Below are positions 35,512-47,539 of a stretch of 64,000 bases of DNA, one piece after another. The notes under the pieces were generated by a model. It did no database searches. It saw nothing but the letters and a program-made list of their open reading frames with translations, and was not told the origin of the DNA. The DNA is from Orobanche coerulescens (taxonomy: Eukaryota; Streptophyta; Magnoliopsida; Lamiales; Orobanchaceae). The DNA lies in assembly GCA_033398695.1 (NCBI GenBank), contig CM065802.1, positions 134,774,096 through 134,838,095 of the forward strand. The letters run 5' to 3'. Positions within the stretch are counted from its first letter, which is position 1, and every line of letters begins with the position of its first letter. Position numbers and translations under genes: made by a program.

Positions 35512-36350
35512 TTGTTTCGCTAGCGCTCGGGAGGGTCCTTCGAGGCCTCGAGTGGGACGTCGGTGGTAGCGTCCGGTCCTGGCGATGCGCGTGCGTGATT
35601 ATGTTTCGTTGATTTTACGTCCGTTGAGGACACGTGATGTTGGGCTCGACCACCGTAAATTGTTGGTGGTTTCCTATTTGCGAAAACAAAACATTTGGGT
35701 GTGACCTATTGATTTTTGGAAAGAGAAGGATTTTATAATCCTAAATTATTTTCTATTAAAACTCTCGATGGCATTTTAAAGCTGTTTTGTAAATTGTTTC
35801 CCTTATTTGCGATCTTTCGGTTTTGGAAATGTTTACTCAAACTCTTGCCTCGGGAAGTACTTTTCTTTATGTTTGGATCTTTGATGATTCCGGCTATTGT
35901 TATTCATGGAATATGAATTGTATGGCTCGTATTTTTGCACTTGTACTTGCACTAGCAAAACGGTGGAGTTTGCTAACCCCGAGTATTCGGGGTGGATGTC
36001 TATTTTGCATTCGGGTTTTGGAGCATAACACGTGGTCGGCACGTAGGATGATGAAAGATGAACGATACTAATCACACGAGGATCCGTTGATGGCGTATTG
36101 GTCTAGTTGTATTTTCTTTTCCGCTGCAGTATCTTTTCCCCGTTGTACGGGAGTTTATTGTGTTTTGACCCCTGCGTGGGTATGCGTTTGTAATTGAGTT
36201 GTATAATTTATTGAAAGACCAAATCGGTCTACTGAGTCATTTTAGCCTTGAAGGCATTGTCGAGATGTTAAATGTTGTTACCAGCCTGGTAGATCCTCGA
36301 GGAGAGGGTCTACGGCGTGTAATATCCCTGAGCGGATTGGGGGTGTTACA

Positions 36351-39051
36351 TAAATGGTATCGGAGCTTAGGTTGTGGAAACCTAGGCTGTCGGGTCGATG
36401 GTGTCTATTGAGTTTTTGTCTCGTCGGATTTTATCCGATGGGTCGTGTCGCGACGCGTCGCCCGAGTTGGTTTGTTGTGATTAGTATCGTGGGGCGATCA
36501 TCATCTTCGTGCGACTGTGGATGTAAGTCTCCCTTCTTTGTGTTGTGCCTCGTGTGACACGAGCTATTTTTTTATTATGAGTTAATTGACGGAATCCTCT
36601 TATGGATTTTGATTTCGTGATACGTGATTATTTGACTCCCATTTTTCGTTCATATGAGGAGTAGTGTTCTGTCTTGTGCATGTTTGACTTTATTTCTTTT
36701 ATCCATTGCGTGAGTTCTTCAGAATGGCTTTCGGTATTTTACCGACCGAGTTTTATTTCGAAAATCAATTCCCTTAACCGAGTTTTTGGCATTATGGCCT
36801 TGATCATTTTGGTGAAATTCTTATGACGGAATCTAGTATTTTGTAAATGGATTTTGTGAGTTTTTGAAATATTACCGTCATCGGCCTTTTTGTCGTGTTT
36901 GTGAATGGTTTTTAGCTGGTGGATTCCGGCGCGGGACCCACGCTATATTGTTCCTTGTAATTACAGAAATTTTTGGGCATTCTAGCCCATTGAATTATTT
37001 TTGAAAACCTTGAGTATCTTAGAAAATTAAAATTCGGGACGTACTTTTAAAACGAATTATTTTCTTGCGGTGTTTTCAAGGTGTTTTCTAATGCCGCAAT
37101 ACATTTCAAAAATTTTCCGGTTGAGGACCAAAAATATTTTTGAGGTATTTTCAAATGCGATTGCTTAGACCCAAGGGTCGAATATTTTTGAAAGTTTTTC
37201 ACTAAAGGAAAGGTGTCCTCATTTTTGTTCAAACGCAAGATGATTTTCAAAGTCTCGATAAAGGTGTTTGTACTACTTTTTGTAAAATGATACTCAAGAT
37301 CAACTGTTGTTTCCAAACTGTTTTCAAAAGGTGGTTCTCGTTTTTAAAACCTATCATTCATGTTTGCGGACCGTAAATGCGTGTATTGTTTTCGAACTTT
37401 CGATACGGTGATAACCCCTAATAGTGATAGAATTGGTGGCGTGAGCGTCGAGCCATTCGCCACGCATATGTTTTGTTGGCCCTCTGTGAGAGGTGTGAAC
37501 TGGTGTTTATTGTTTATCGCCTCGTGGTGATTTGCGTGTTGTCGCACTAGTGTGAGTTGTTAAAGCCTGGATTTTTGTGCGTTATACACATGGGTGATTG
37601 TTTCATGATGTTTGTGATTGTGTGCTGGCTGTCGTTCGGGATGTTGTAATCGTCGAACGATGCCGTTGTTGTGATTTTTGTATGCGTTGATATGCTATGC
37701 TGAGTTGGCATCTCCGGTATGTTGTTTTGCGGTGTTAGTTCCATTGTATCTAGCATTTGTATTTTCGGTATGCCGAGCCGAGGCGTTTCAACCGTGATGT
37801 GCCGGGGCATGCACGCGTAAATTGTCCTTCTCGTCAGTAACACATTTCAAGTGTGGACTCGAGGGACACCAAATTCAGTTTTGCGAATCGGCTACCGAGA
37901 CTTTCGGAGTTCGCGCTTCAGCACAGATATCAGAATCGGCTTTGAGAGGCCTTTGAAGGATGTTTCTGTCGACTGCCTGTTGTGTCGTCTCCTTGATTTC
38001 GTTATTGTGAGTAGCGGGGACGACCTTCTTTTATAAGAGGTCGAATGTAATACCCATATTATTTTTGGCTTCTATATTTTCTCTTTCTCCAGTCTATCGA
38101 TACACTCATGTTCGTTGATACTTTCTGAACTTGTTCTGTATTTCGGTTTCATCGTTCGAGCAGTGTGATCTTGTTTTGGGTCGATCTGGTTATCATTGTA
38201 ACTTTTCCGAGTTCGGTTCGATTCTTGTGAACCTTGTTCGGAAGTAGCATCTTTGATTCTACTAATTCTTTTATTCAAGTGGATCGGAGTTGGAACTTCG
38301 TATTTTCGATAATGTCGACTCGTTTATGTTCATTGACATTTTCGAGCTTGTCCTGCCCCTTGCTTTTGTTGATCGAACGAGGGTGGTATTATTTCGGAAT
38401 TACTCGTTCGTCGTTGTGACTTTTCAATTGTTATTCCCTTTCCTGTGGATCTTATGCGAGTGTGCATCTTGTTGTTTTCACCGGATCATGTTTTGTCTCG
38501 AGTCGAGATGTGAACCTCGGAGTTGTCGGTTGAACCTTATTGTTCTTCGTGATCCGAACACGATCGTTCGATTTTTGTTGTCTCGATCGTTTGTTTGTTC
38601 GGTTTTGTTCTCGTTTCGTGATTGTTGAGCGTTCAGGCTCCTTCCTAATTCCCTTAAGTTCGGGAAGTTAGTCTCGTTTTCAATCTTCCAACCCTTGGGC
38701 GGTGGAATTCGTATTTGTTCGGTTGGCTCGCGTTTTGATTGATGTACCGTTGGGTTGGTCAATCCTATTGATTTTCGTTCGTTGTGTTTTGTGATTTTCC
38801 GGATAATCGACTCGAGTGTATTGTCCGTTTGATGACGCTTGTCACTTGTTGATTTTATTATGTTTCTACCTGTGGCGTTGTGTTGGTCATCGTGGAGCGT
38901 GTTTTCACGCCGTATATTTCTTTGCGTTGTTTGTAACATTTCGCCGTTGGGCGTTAGTTACGCATTCTTGTGTATCTTGTTGATTTTTCTGGAATATTTC
39001 TTCCCTACTTGTTTTAAGTTTCGGACGAAACTTCTTTTAAGGAGGGTAGAA
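36351..39051 (+). other. Noncoding interior of the Tekay-like element
   Basis: After the PBS no frame resembles gag, protease, RT, RNase H, integrase or chromodomain on either strand. At 38047 a sequence TGTAATACCCATATT preceded by CTTCTTTTATAAGAGGTCGAA looks like a second PPT/LTR start. The segment 36920-36945, with TTCCGGCGCGGGACCC, matches the sequence found just inside the LTR end of the element at 52064. Confidence 0.7.
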
Positions 39052-42000
39052 TGTAATATCCGCAATTTTCGACTTTCGGTAAATTTCTTTTTTCGGCCGA
39101 AGTCCGTTTTGACGACTCGCTCATGACCGTTTCGTCATTCTGAGAATGATTAATTCTACACTTTTTGACATCCGAGTTCGGTTCGGAGTCGTTTTGTTGA
39201 GTTCCGTGCCTTTTTAGCGACTTTTCCGTACTTGAGTTCGGTTCTTGCGAATCTCGTTCGGCTAACATTTGAGTTTCCCGTAAGTCCGTTTAACTTTGTT
39301 AGACGTGTTGTTAACTTCCGTTTGGTTATTCGATCACGTATCGTTATTTCCGGGCGTTTTGGGCCATTTTGTAATTTCTTGAAAGTTACGGGTATCCGTA
39401 TCTGTAATTGTTGTCTCGACCCGTTTCTTGGTCGCGTATGACTAATTATGGTATTACGCTCTCATTTCGAGTCGTTTATGTTGTCCGCGAACTTTTCGTC
39501 GTGTTCGTTAAAATGCGTTTTGAAATCGGGTCGTCGAGCCACAGCGGTGGCGGGGCCCAGCCGGACAGTGGCGGAGGCCCGGACGATTGCGGGCACCGGC
39601 CGGGCAGGTGCGCGAGAACCGCGTAAGCGCACGCTTCTGGCCGGAAGGCTGCGCGCTAACCGGCAGTGTAGCGCCGCCGCCGGGTGGCTGGCGTCTGGCT
39701 CGGGCACAGGCGATGGGGTTTGAGGTTACGGACTCGGTCGGGATCGGCGGGTAGCGCCGCGGCTTGTCGGTCGTTGCGCACGCTAACCGGGGGTAGCGCC
39801 GCCTGCCGACTAGCGTCGTTACTGGATAAGTTGGTTAGTCCGGTGGCTCTTTGGGCCAATTAAAGCAGCGCGGCCAGTAGCGCCGCTAAGCGGAGTCGGT
39901 CGGCAGGTTTGGTCGGCGGGGTTGGTTGGTGATGCCGGTTCGTGTGGGCCTGGCCGAGGGTACTCGGCGATCTGGCGATAAGCGCACGCTAGTCCGGAAG
40001 GCTAGCGCACGCTAGTCCGGCCCGATATAAATATGGTGGCGATCACATTTCACTTCGTTTTTCATTTCCTTCCTTCTCCGTCCGCGAATGGCGATTCATG
40101 GGCGACGTAGCCATGTTGTTTAACATCTAATCCATGAAGTACTTGAGTCCATAAAAACAATCGATCGTGAGTTATCATGATTTGATTCAGCGAATCAAGG
40201 TTTTCTTCCTTAGTACCCTAATTTCGTGAATTTGGGGATTTTTGCAATTTCGTCCGATTCGTTAGTGTTGTTGATTAATTCATGATGGGTATGATTAATC
40301 TTGGTAGTATTCTTGTGTTTAACATCATTTAATCCATTGTTCTTCGTCGAATCGAAGTATATTTCTTGATTTCCTTCGAGTTGACTTTTTGGGGATTTGT
40401 CCCGATCTCGTTTTCATCCATTTTCGATGGATCGATTATGGTTAAATGATGTTGTTAAACATATTCTATGGATTGTATATCCATATTTCAACTTAATTCC
40501 GTTTCGTGATTTGTGGAACGAATCGTGTTCTTGCCGTTTTGGGAAATCCTTGAACTTTCGTCATTCGTTCTTTGAATTCAACGGCTTTGAGTCGTGTTAT
40601 GAAATTCATTTCATTGTTATTATTGTCCTTCGTAGTTTATGACGTGAGTTGGTGATCGGTGGAGTCGGCGGGTTCGTAATCGGTTCGTGTCAACCTACTT
40701 TGGTCGATTCTCCGCGTTGTTCTTATTCGAGGCAAGTACCTTGTCCATACTTTTCTTGTTTCGTGGATATGATGATTGGTGATCGTCTTGATTTGTTTGT
40801 TTGTTTGAAATGAGTTTTCAAAAGATTTGGTTAGCCTCGTTAAAGGCCCTCTTTCAAAACCGTGTGTGTTTTGTGATTGGTGTGGTTCGTGAATAACTAT
40901 GTGAATTCTATGTATATGCTTGGTGTTCATGTTGCACTTGGTATTGTGTCTGGACGTATATTATTTCATTTCGGTGCGTTGTGGATTGACGTGGTGTTTT
41001 GCTAAGTGTTTGATGCCTCTGGGCGAATTGTTTGAATATCCTTGATATGATATGTTATTTGTGTGAATGTGTGGATATGGTTGAAGGTCTACGGTGGCAC
41101 ATGGCATGTGATCATGTGGCCAGGATGCAACAAGTGATTGATCCAACCGTGAGAGCCTAAGATAATCTACGGTGGCACATGGCATGTGATCATGTGGCCA
41201 GGATGCAACAAGCGATTGATCCAACCGTGAGATGTGTGTGATTTGTTTCGCTAGCCAGCTCGGGAGGGTCCTTCGAGGCCTCGAGTGGGACGTCGGTGGT
41301 AGCGTCCCGGTCCTAGGCGATGCGCGTGCGTGATTATGTTTCGTTGATTTTACGTCCGTTGAGGACACGTGATGTTGGGCTCTGACCCTGTAAATTGTTG
41401 GTGGTTTCCTATTTGCGAAAACAAAACATGTGGGTCATGTGACCACTATTGATTTTGGAAAGAGAAGGATTTTATAATCCTAAATTGTTTTCTATTAAAA
41501 CTCTCGATGGCATTTTAAACTGTTTTGTAAATTGTTTCCCTTATTTGCGATCTTTCGGTTTTGGAAATGTTTACTCAAACTCTTGCCTCGGGAAGTACTT
41601 TTCTTTATGTTTGGATCTTTGATGATTCCTGGCTATTGTTATTCGTGGAATATGAATTGTATGGCTCGTATTTTTGCACTTGTACTTGCACTAGCAAAAT
41701 AGTGGAGTTTTGCTAACCCCCGAGTATTCGGGGGGTGGATGTCTATTTTTGCATTCAGGTTTTGGAGCATAACACAGGGTCGGCACGTAGGATGTTGAAA
41801 GATGAACGATACTAATCACACGAGGATCCGTTGATGGCGTATTGGTCTAGTTGTATTTTCTTTTCCGCTGCAGTATCTTTTCCCCGTTGTACGGGAGTTT
41901 ATTGTGTTTTGACCCCTGCGTGGGTATGCGTTTGTAATTGAGTTGTATAATTTATTGAAAGACCAAATCGGTCTACTGAGTCATTTTAGCCTTGAAGGCA

Positions 42001-42094
42001 TTGTCGAGATGTTAAATGTTGTTACCAGCCTGGTAGATCCTCGAGGAGAGGGTCTACGGCGTGTAATATCCCTGAGCGGATTGGGGGTGTTACA
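39052..42094 (+). repeat. 3' LTR, 3,043 bp
   Basis: Aligns along its length with 33310-36350. Differences are concentrated in the GC-rich motif block. The splice donor of the 5' LTR is altered here (AAGGTTTTC at about 40198). Confidence 0.9.
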
Positions 42095-42499
42095 CAAAAC
42101 AACTCTTGAATTGGATAAAACCTGTAAAATAAAAATATATGTATATTGAACGTTTCAAAGTTTTTGACTTTGATCGTTGCGTTAGTTTCCCCAATCCTTT
42201 TTCTTTTTCTTGTCATTTTTGACTTCTTCGTTTTTCATTTTTCTCCTCCTTTTTACTTTTTATTTTTCTCGTCATATCTTTCATGACGCTTTTATCCGAT
42301 TCAACTTCTTCTTCCCCTTTTTGTATTCATCAAAAAGTGTAAAGAATATAAGGGATACCAATTTGAATATATAAAAAATACATGCATGAAAAAATGTAAT
42401 AATAGGAAATATCTCCCCCTGAAAATATTATCTCACCTTTTGTAAAATATCAAAAATTAATTTTTGGGGATCCAACCGAAAGTCGGTTTTTCTTTCGCG

Positions 42500-43993
42500 A
42501 CGTAGATGATATTTGAAACAATTGTTCCTTTAGGAACCCAAATTTTCTTAACTTTAATCGTCCACATTGGGCTCTTACAGTTTGAAATATGGTGCCCAAT
42601 TTTCAAATATTTTTCACACTGGGGTATTTTTAAATTTACGGATTCATTTTTAAAACGTGGTTTGAATCCCCTCTTTATTTAATGTGTATTTTTGAACCGA
42701 GAGCATATTTTCAAATTTCTCGTTTCCCATAGAAAATTTCTTCATTAAATTTTTGAGCTCGGTTTGAACTTTAACAAGATCATTCTTTAAAATATTCTCG
42801 TTTTCAACACATTTTGAATGATCGATCTCAACAATTTTTCTCTTCTCAAGAATTTTGGAATTTTCATTTTCCAAAGATTTATATTTAGATTTAAGGGATT
42901 TGATCTCATTTAAAGCATTTTGATAATAGGTATGTTATAACTCGAATGCTTCAAAAAGTTCGTCGTAAGAATTACTTACTTGGCTTTCGACGTCGCTATC
43001 GTCGAATGAACTCCGGGCCATGAGCGCGAGATTATTTTGATTCATGAAATCTTCATCAGGATCTTCGTCACTCCAAGTTGCAACTAAAACCTCCTTGGGT
43101 TTAACCCGACAGTTCTTAGCAAAGTGGCCTGGTTTACCACATAATCGACAAGTGTTGTCGAATTTCTTAGATTCGCCCTTTTGGATGTCCTGCTTTCTCT
43201 GGTTTAATAAGTGTTGAAACTTATTAATATTCTTGGCATATTATGCCGATTCTTCATCGCTTTCGTCCACCGGGATTTCTTCCTTTCTAGATATCGACAT
43301 CTTAGCCTTCATGGCTATTGATCTTTCCTTCGGTTTTGGTTTGGCATTCTGAGATTTTAGAACAATCTCGTAGTTGATAAGAGAACCAACGAGAGCACTA
43401 AAATCAAGATTATTTAAATCTTTAGATTCCATTATTGCCGTCACCGTACCGTCCCATTCTCGAGGTAGTAATCGGAGAATTTTCTTTACTTTCTCACTAC
43501 TCGAAAGTGGTTTTCCAAAACATGCTAATCCATTAGTGATAACCGAAAAATGGTCAAGCATTATCGTGATGGATTCATCGTCCTTCATTTGAAATAGTTC
43601 GTATTCGTGAAGGAGCATGTTTATTTTCGTCTCCTTGACTTGAGACGTATCTTCGTGTGTTACCTCAAGCATTTTTCAAATTTCTTTGGCACTATCACAC
43701 GATGATATCCAGTTGTGTTTTTCCGGATTTAAGGCACAATAAAGAAGTTGGGTTGCCTTACAATTGTAGTGGTCATTTTTTCAATCGGAATCGTCATATT
43801 CTTCGAAAGTTTTAAGCCTACTGTTGGAATTCATCGGAATATTCGGACCAAGACAAATCACCTTCCAAAGCTCGATGTCATATGCTCGGATGAATATCGA
43901 CATCTTTTTCTTCCAAGTCATGAAGTTCGATCCATCAAAAAATGGAGGTCGGTTTAGCGCAAGACCTTCGACTGGAGCAAATTGGAGAGCCAT
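42500..43993 (-). pseudogene. Gag of the gag-only Copia
   Basis: Starts MALQFAPVEGLALNRPPFFDG at 43993 with FMTWKKKMSIFIRAYDIELW, the usual Copia Gag opening. 43672-43241 contains LLPREWDGTVTAIMESKDL. A zinc knuckle CRLCGKPGHFAKNC lies at about 43155-43114, then VATWSDEDPDEDF and a lysine-rich coiled coil (42874-42650). In-frame stops near 43780, 43675, 43239 and 42932 break it. No protease, integrase or RT follows. Confidence 0.88.
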
Positions 43994-44050
43994 TGGATCT
44001 TTTCTCCTCGGATGTAAATCCGCTTATAGGAGTACCTTTCCGATACCAAT

Positions 44051-45200
44051 TGTCGGAGCAAGATCGGGATATGCGCCATTTGTGCAGAAGTGTAAATATA
44101 AAGTGCGGAAAATAAATGACGCACGGATTTATAGAGGTTTGGCCAAACATGCCTACGTCCTCTCTCGATGTATCTTTTTCAATAGGCTAAAGATCAAAAC
44201 CTCTACACCTCTCTTCTATCGGTCGAGGGATTACCGTTACAAGCTCGTCTTCTATCGGTCCGAGTAAAACCATTTTCCTTTTCTATTGGACAAGGAATCA
44301 ACCACTCTAGCTTTCTATTGGTACTAGATAAACCTCACTAAGATAGCGATTGCGATTCTAACAGTGCTGGATCCTTGATCCTAATAGCACCGAATCCAAT
44401 CGTAGCTTTTCTTTTTCTCACTCGTGTTTGATTTTGTGTATAACACTCAATCACTCTAATTTAAGCTCAAGAACAACAACTATAATGTTTACAATGATAT
44501 CTAAAGTGTATATGAATTTCTCAATGTTGTTGTATGGAGTGATACCAACTCATTTGGTATTTATAGCCTTCTTCCACAAACTAGCCGTTACTGCCAGTTG
44601 TTTATTAGCGTGCGCTAGGCTGACTTCCTTAGTGTGCGCTATCGTGTATATTTAGCCTTAGCGTACGTTATGTACTGTTACGTACGTTAACGTCTTCCAG
44701 TTTTAGTCCAGTGGCTACTGTCTCTGACTGTTAACGTGCGCTAACACTTTCTTTGTAGCGTGCGCTAATATTGCATCATTGCATGCGTCATATATCCGTT
44801 TATACTTTTTGACTTTGCATCAGATTCTTCCCAACGGATTGATTGACTTAATTCAAACTTTGATATTTAGCGTGCGCTAAATATATCTTGTTGCGTGTGC
44901 TAAGCTGACTTTATTGCATACGACATTCTGTGCTTGAATTCGCTTCACAACGGTAACAAGTCTTCGATAGCGTGCGTTAATCCTTATATGTAGCGTGCGC
45001 TCAGGTGACTTCACTTCAGGTTACTTCGAACTCGTCTGCAGAGAAGTCCCGTTAGCGTGCGCTAACTTTTGAGTCTTAGCGTGCGCTAAGCATGTATAAT
45101 GTTCAGCTTTTTGCGACTTCGTCTCGATGTTGTTTTGCTTTGTTTAGCAACTTAATCATCAAAACACTATTTGTTAATATGTGGAATAAATATTCCAACA
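44051..45200 (-). repeat. Gag-only Copia 5' LTR
   Basis: 1,150 bp, near-identical to 32120-33282, with minus-strand TATAAATA at 44558-44565 and the TAGCGTGCGCTA array at 44607-45095. Confidence 0.9.
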
Positions 45201-45426
45201 GAAATGAATTAAATATTCTCATAGATAAAGACCGGAAAAATAGGTAATACAAGCATAAAATATGCTTTGATGTATACAACCCTAACACAAACTCCATGGA
45301 ATTTCCTGATATTATATTTACCGTAAGTTTTTCATCGAGTTTACTTGTTGTAAACCAAAATCCAGACCAAAATACTTGGTGGAGGTTTATATAAAATTCA
45401 TGCAGAGAACCGAACATCTTTTGTTA

Positions 45427-45768
45427 GAGCATGGGGTACGTGGTGCCAATGGCTCGTGCCAAAGGAAAAACGCGAGAAACATGGTTGGCTCACGGTACCG
45501 TGGTTGGTGCCAAAGGGTCTTGGCTGGTCCCTAACAGCCAACGCCAAACCTTTTTTTTTTTTTTTTTTTGGTGTGTGTGTGTTGTATTTGTGTATTTAGT
45601 GGGGTATGTGTGGACCCAACGGCACCACTTTTGCTATGACACCACATTTGTATGAGGGAGGGGGCTTTTTGGTGCCGTTGAGGGTCTTGTGCCAAAGAGC
45701 TTTTTGCTGACGTGGCACCACTTTTTACCAACGGCACGAGGCCTTTGGCACGAGCGTACCCAATGCTC
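45427..45768. mobile_element. PIF/Harbinger-like MITE, 342 bp
   Basis: TTA duplicates flank both ends (45424-45426, 45769-45771). Ends GAGCATGGGGTAC and GTACCCAATGCTC are inverted copies with one mismatch. Longer inverted matches around GTGCCAAAGG and a central poly-T of about 20 are present. No coding capacity. Confidence 0.8.
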
Positions 45769-45771
45769 TTA

Positions 45772-46449
45772 AAATTGCTTATGTAGAGCATATTATTGAG
45801 AACAAAGTGCACATGGTTATATTCTACTCGTCAGAGGTTCCAATGACATAATATACTGAATTCCGATTTAAAAAGAGTGAGATATGATTTTTTAAATTTT
45901 GACTTGAATTTTGCAAATAAACAAAAATATGAAGAAAAAAATGATGATGAAAGAACGAACCACATAAAGGAAGAAGATATAATCGAAGAAGACAACTGTA
46001 ATATTTACAAAAAACACAGAAGAAGAAAACGGCATCATGGGTGCTCGTCTTATAAGAAGGATTAACTCCCGTGGATAGATCACGAGCAACCATAGGTAAA
46101 ATAAATAAATAAATAAAATATAAAATAACAAAAATATTATTTAATTTACAAAAAAAAATATTTGCTACAAATAAAAGAATACATGGGACGAGAGAAATTT
46201 CTATGAATCTACCAAACGACCTACCATTTCACATAGACTTTGGACTTTGAAAAACAAAGAACCATATTGATGTTATCCCTTGTATTTAGTTTTTGTCAAG
46301 AAATCTTATTCCATCACAATTTTAATTTTATTAGAAGCACATATTATTGGAATTAACTTTCTTTTAATATCATCATGATCGATTTAACAGGTGTTTTAAT
46401 TTTACATCAGTATTGATATAATATAATGTTAACTCCATCTCTCATTGTT
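45772..46449. other. AT-rich sequence, no gene recognised
   Basis: No convincing frame, repeat border or RNA gene. A short AAAT-type simple repeat lies near 46100. Confidence 0.5.
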
Positions 46450-46740
46450 ACTTGGTGGCATTTACAGCCAGTCCCAAGCCCAAATAAAGGAGAAGCGTTG
46501 CGGTACGTCTGTGACGGCCAGTGTAAAACTTAGCCACATCTTATGGACACATATCGACATATTGATACTATGTGGGCTTTCCCTACTCAGCGATGCGCTG
46601 CACTTACTAGACCCGGGTGTAGTGAAAAATGTGCAAGGATTGCTAGGTCGTCGTCCTGCGGCACGGCACCCCGGTGCCTGGGGTGGTGTCAAATGTGCAA
46701 GGGTTCCCGCAGAGTACCCCATGGAGTAAGTAGTGGTTCC
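46450..46740 (+). repeat. LINE 5'-end fragment
   Basis: Aligns in order with the 5' end of the RTE LINE (minus strand 12330-11960): CCCAAGCCC, AAGCGTTGCGGTA, AGTGTAAAACTT, ATGCGCTGCAC, GTGTAGTGAAAAAT and TTGCTAGGTCGTCG. It holds one copy of the repeat module and stops at about 46740, where gypsy gag begins. No endonuclease or RT follows. Confidence 0.75.
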
Positions 46741-47520
46741 TCCCTTAATCATACTTCTCTCAATTTTTACCGCCGCATACACCATGCCCTCGAATTCGAC
46801 ATAATGTTGCTTATCAACCTCCCTCGCTATTTCCATCTGCATTCCATGGAGAAATCTTGCCATGGTCATCTCCCTCGACTCTCTCAGATCAGCCTGGATT
46901 ATAACCATTTCCATTTGTTTTCGATAATCTTCAATATTTTTAGATCCTTGTTTTAAAAATTGTGAACGAGTAAAGAGTTCTTTAATATAACAATTGGGTA
47001 CAAATCTCTTTCTCATTATAATTTTAGTTCTTTTCAACCTCTCACCGTTCTCTCCCCTAGTCTCCTCCTATCGGTAATAAATTGATCCCGCCAAATACTA
47101 GTATATTCCAAAAATTCAGTGATAGCTAGTCTCATCTTCTTTTCATCCGAATATAGATGACAATCGAATCTGGTTTCAACCTTACGTTCTTAATCAAGAT
47201 AGGTGTCTGGATCACTCCTTCCTTCAAAATTTGGGATTTTTATTATTATGCTTCCCAAGTTTCGATCTTCCTCATATCATTTTTCTCTCACTCTTCTCCT
47301 TTCATTATCGCTCCTATCGCTTCTATCCCGACCACCTCGAGGTTTATACTTTAGAGTTTCGCGTTCTTCATCCCATAAAAGGTATAGGTCCCGGACTAAC
47401 CCTTACTGACTCCCTCGATCTTTCACTACCAATACTCGCAATCTTCTCATCTTGTTTGTCCAACCGATTCATTTTTTGTGCAAGTTGGTCTTGAATAATT
47501 TGAATAAGGTTTTTAGTATT
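46735..47520 (-). pseudogene. Ty3/gypsy gag remnant
   Basis: On the minus strand: IPNFEGRSDPDTYLD and ITEFLEYTSIWRDQF (47230-47060), then from 47037 RKRFVPNCYIKELF, QGSKNIEDYRKQMEM, TMARFLHGMQMEIAREVDKQHYVEFEGMV. This is the complete core of a plant gypsy Gag. Frameshifts and stops occur in the first half, and the C-terminal end is replaced by the LINE fragment. No pol follows. Confidence 0.88.
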
Positions 47521-47539
47521 TGATGTTTCAGTTTAATTT

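Larger units (their letters stand above)
33310..36350 (+). repeat. 5' LTR, 3,041 bp
   Basis: GC-rich block 33785-34290 with TAGCGCACGCTA motifs leads to TATAAATA (34299-34306). Downstream lies a good splice donor AAG/GTAATC (34472) and, near the LTR end, a pyrimidine-rich acceptor TTTTCTTTTCCGCTGCAG (ends 36129). Confidence 0.9.
33310..42094 (+). mobile_element. Tekay/Del-like gypsy element without proteins
   Basis: 5' LTR 33310-36350, interior 36351-39051, 3' LTR 39052-42094. TSD CAAAA is perfect at 33305-33309 and 42095-42099. Termini are TGTAATATCC and GGTGTTACA, PBS TGGTATCGGAGCTTA (36355 on), PPT TTTTAAGGAGGGTAGA (about 39035-39050) preceded by ACGAAACTTC, all typical of Tekay/Del chromoviruses. 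The 2.7-kb interior codes for nothing recognisable, so it depended on a helper. Confidence 0.9.
32120..45200 (-). mobile_element. Gag-only Copia (TR-GAG-like), split by a gypsy element
   Basis: 3' LTR 32120-33282 and 5' LTR 44051-45200 on the minus strand, TSD GAAAT at 32115-32119 and 45201-45205. PBS ATTGGTATCGGA lies at the 5' LTR border (about 44039-44050) and PPT AAAAAAGGGGAGAT (33283-33296) abuts the 3' LTR. Once the gypsy insertion is removed the interior is only about 2 kb and codes for Gag alone. This is a nonautonomous design known in plants as TR-GAG. Gag features point to a Sirevirus-like parent. Confidence 0.88.
13507..45287 (-). mobile_element. Copia solo LTR split by two large insertions
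   Basis: One LTR is distributed over 13507-13943, 31193-32119 and 45206-45287, about 1,446 bp in total. It starts TGTTGGAATATAAAACGCAGCGG and ends CCCTAACA. Target duplication CAAAC is perfect at 13502-13506 and 45288-45292, with no internal region or second LTR next to it. This is the product of LTR-LTR recombination. A minus-strand TATA box (31288-31295) sets the orientation. Removing the Sirevirus (with its GAATC duplicate) and the gag-only Copia (with its GAAAT duplicate) rejoins the LTR. Confidence 0.85.

Noticed and set aside
46877..46956. Plus-strand frame 46543-46956 as a gene
   Set aside because: Runs through the LINE fragment and antisense to gypsy gag; no family features.
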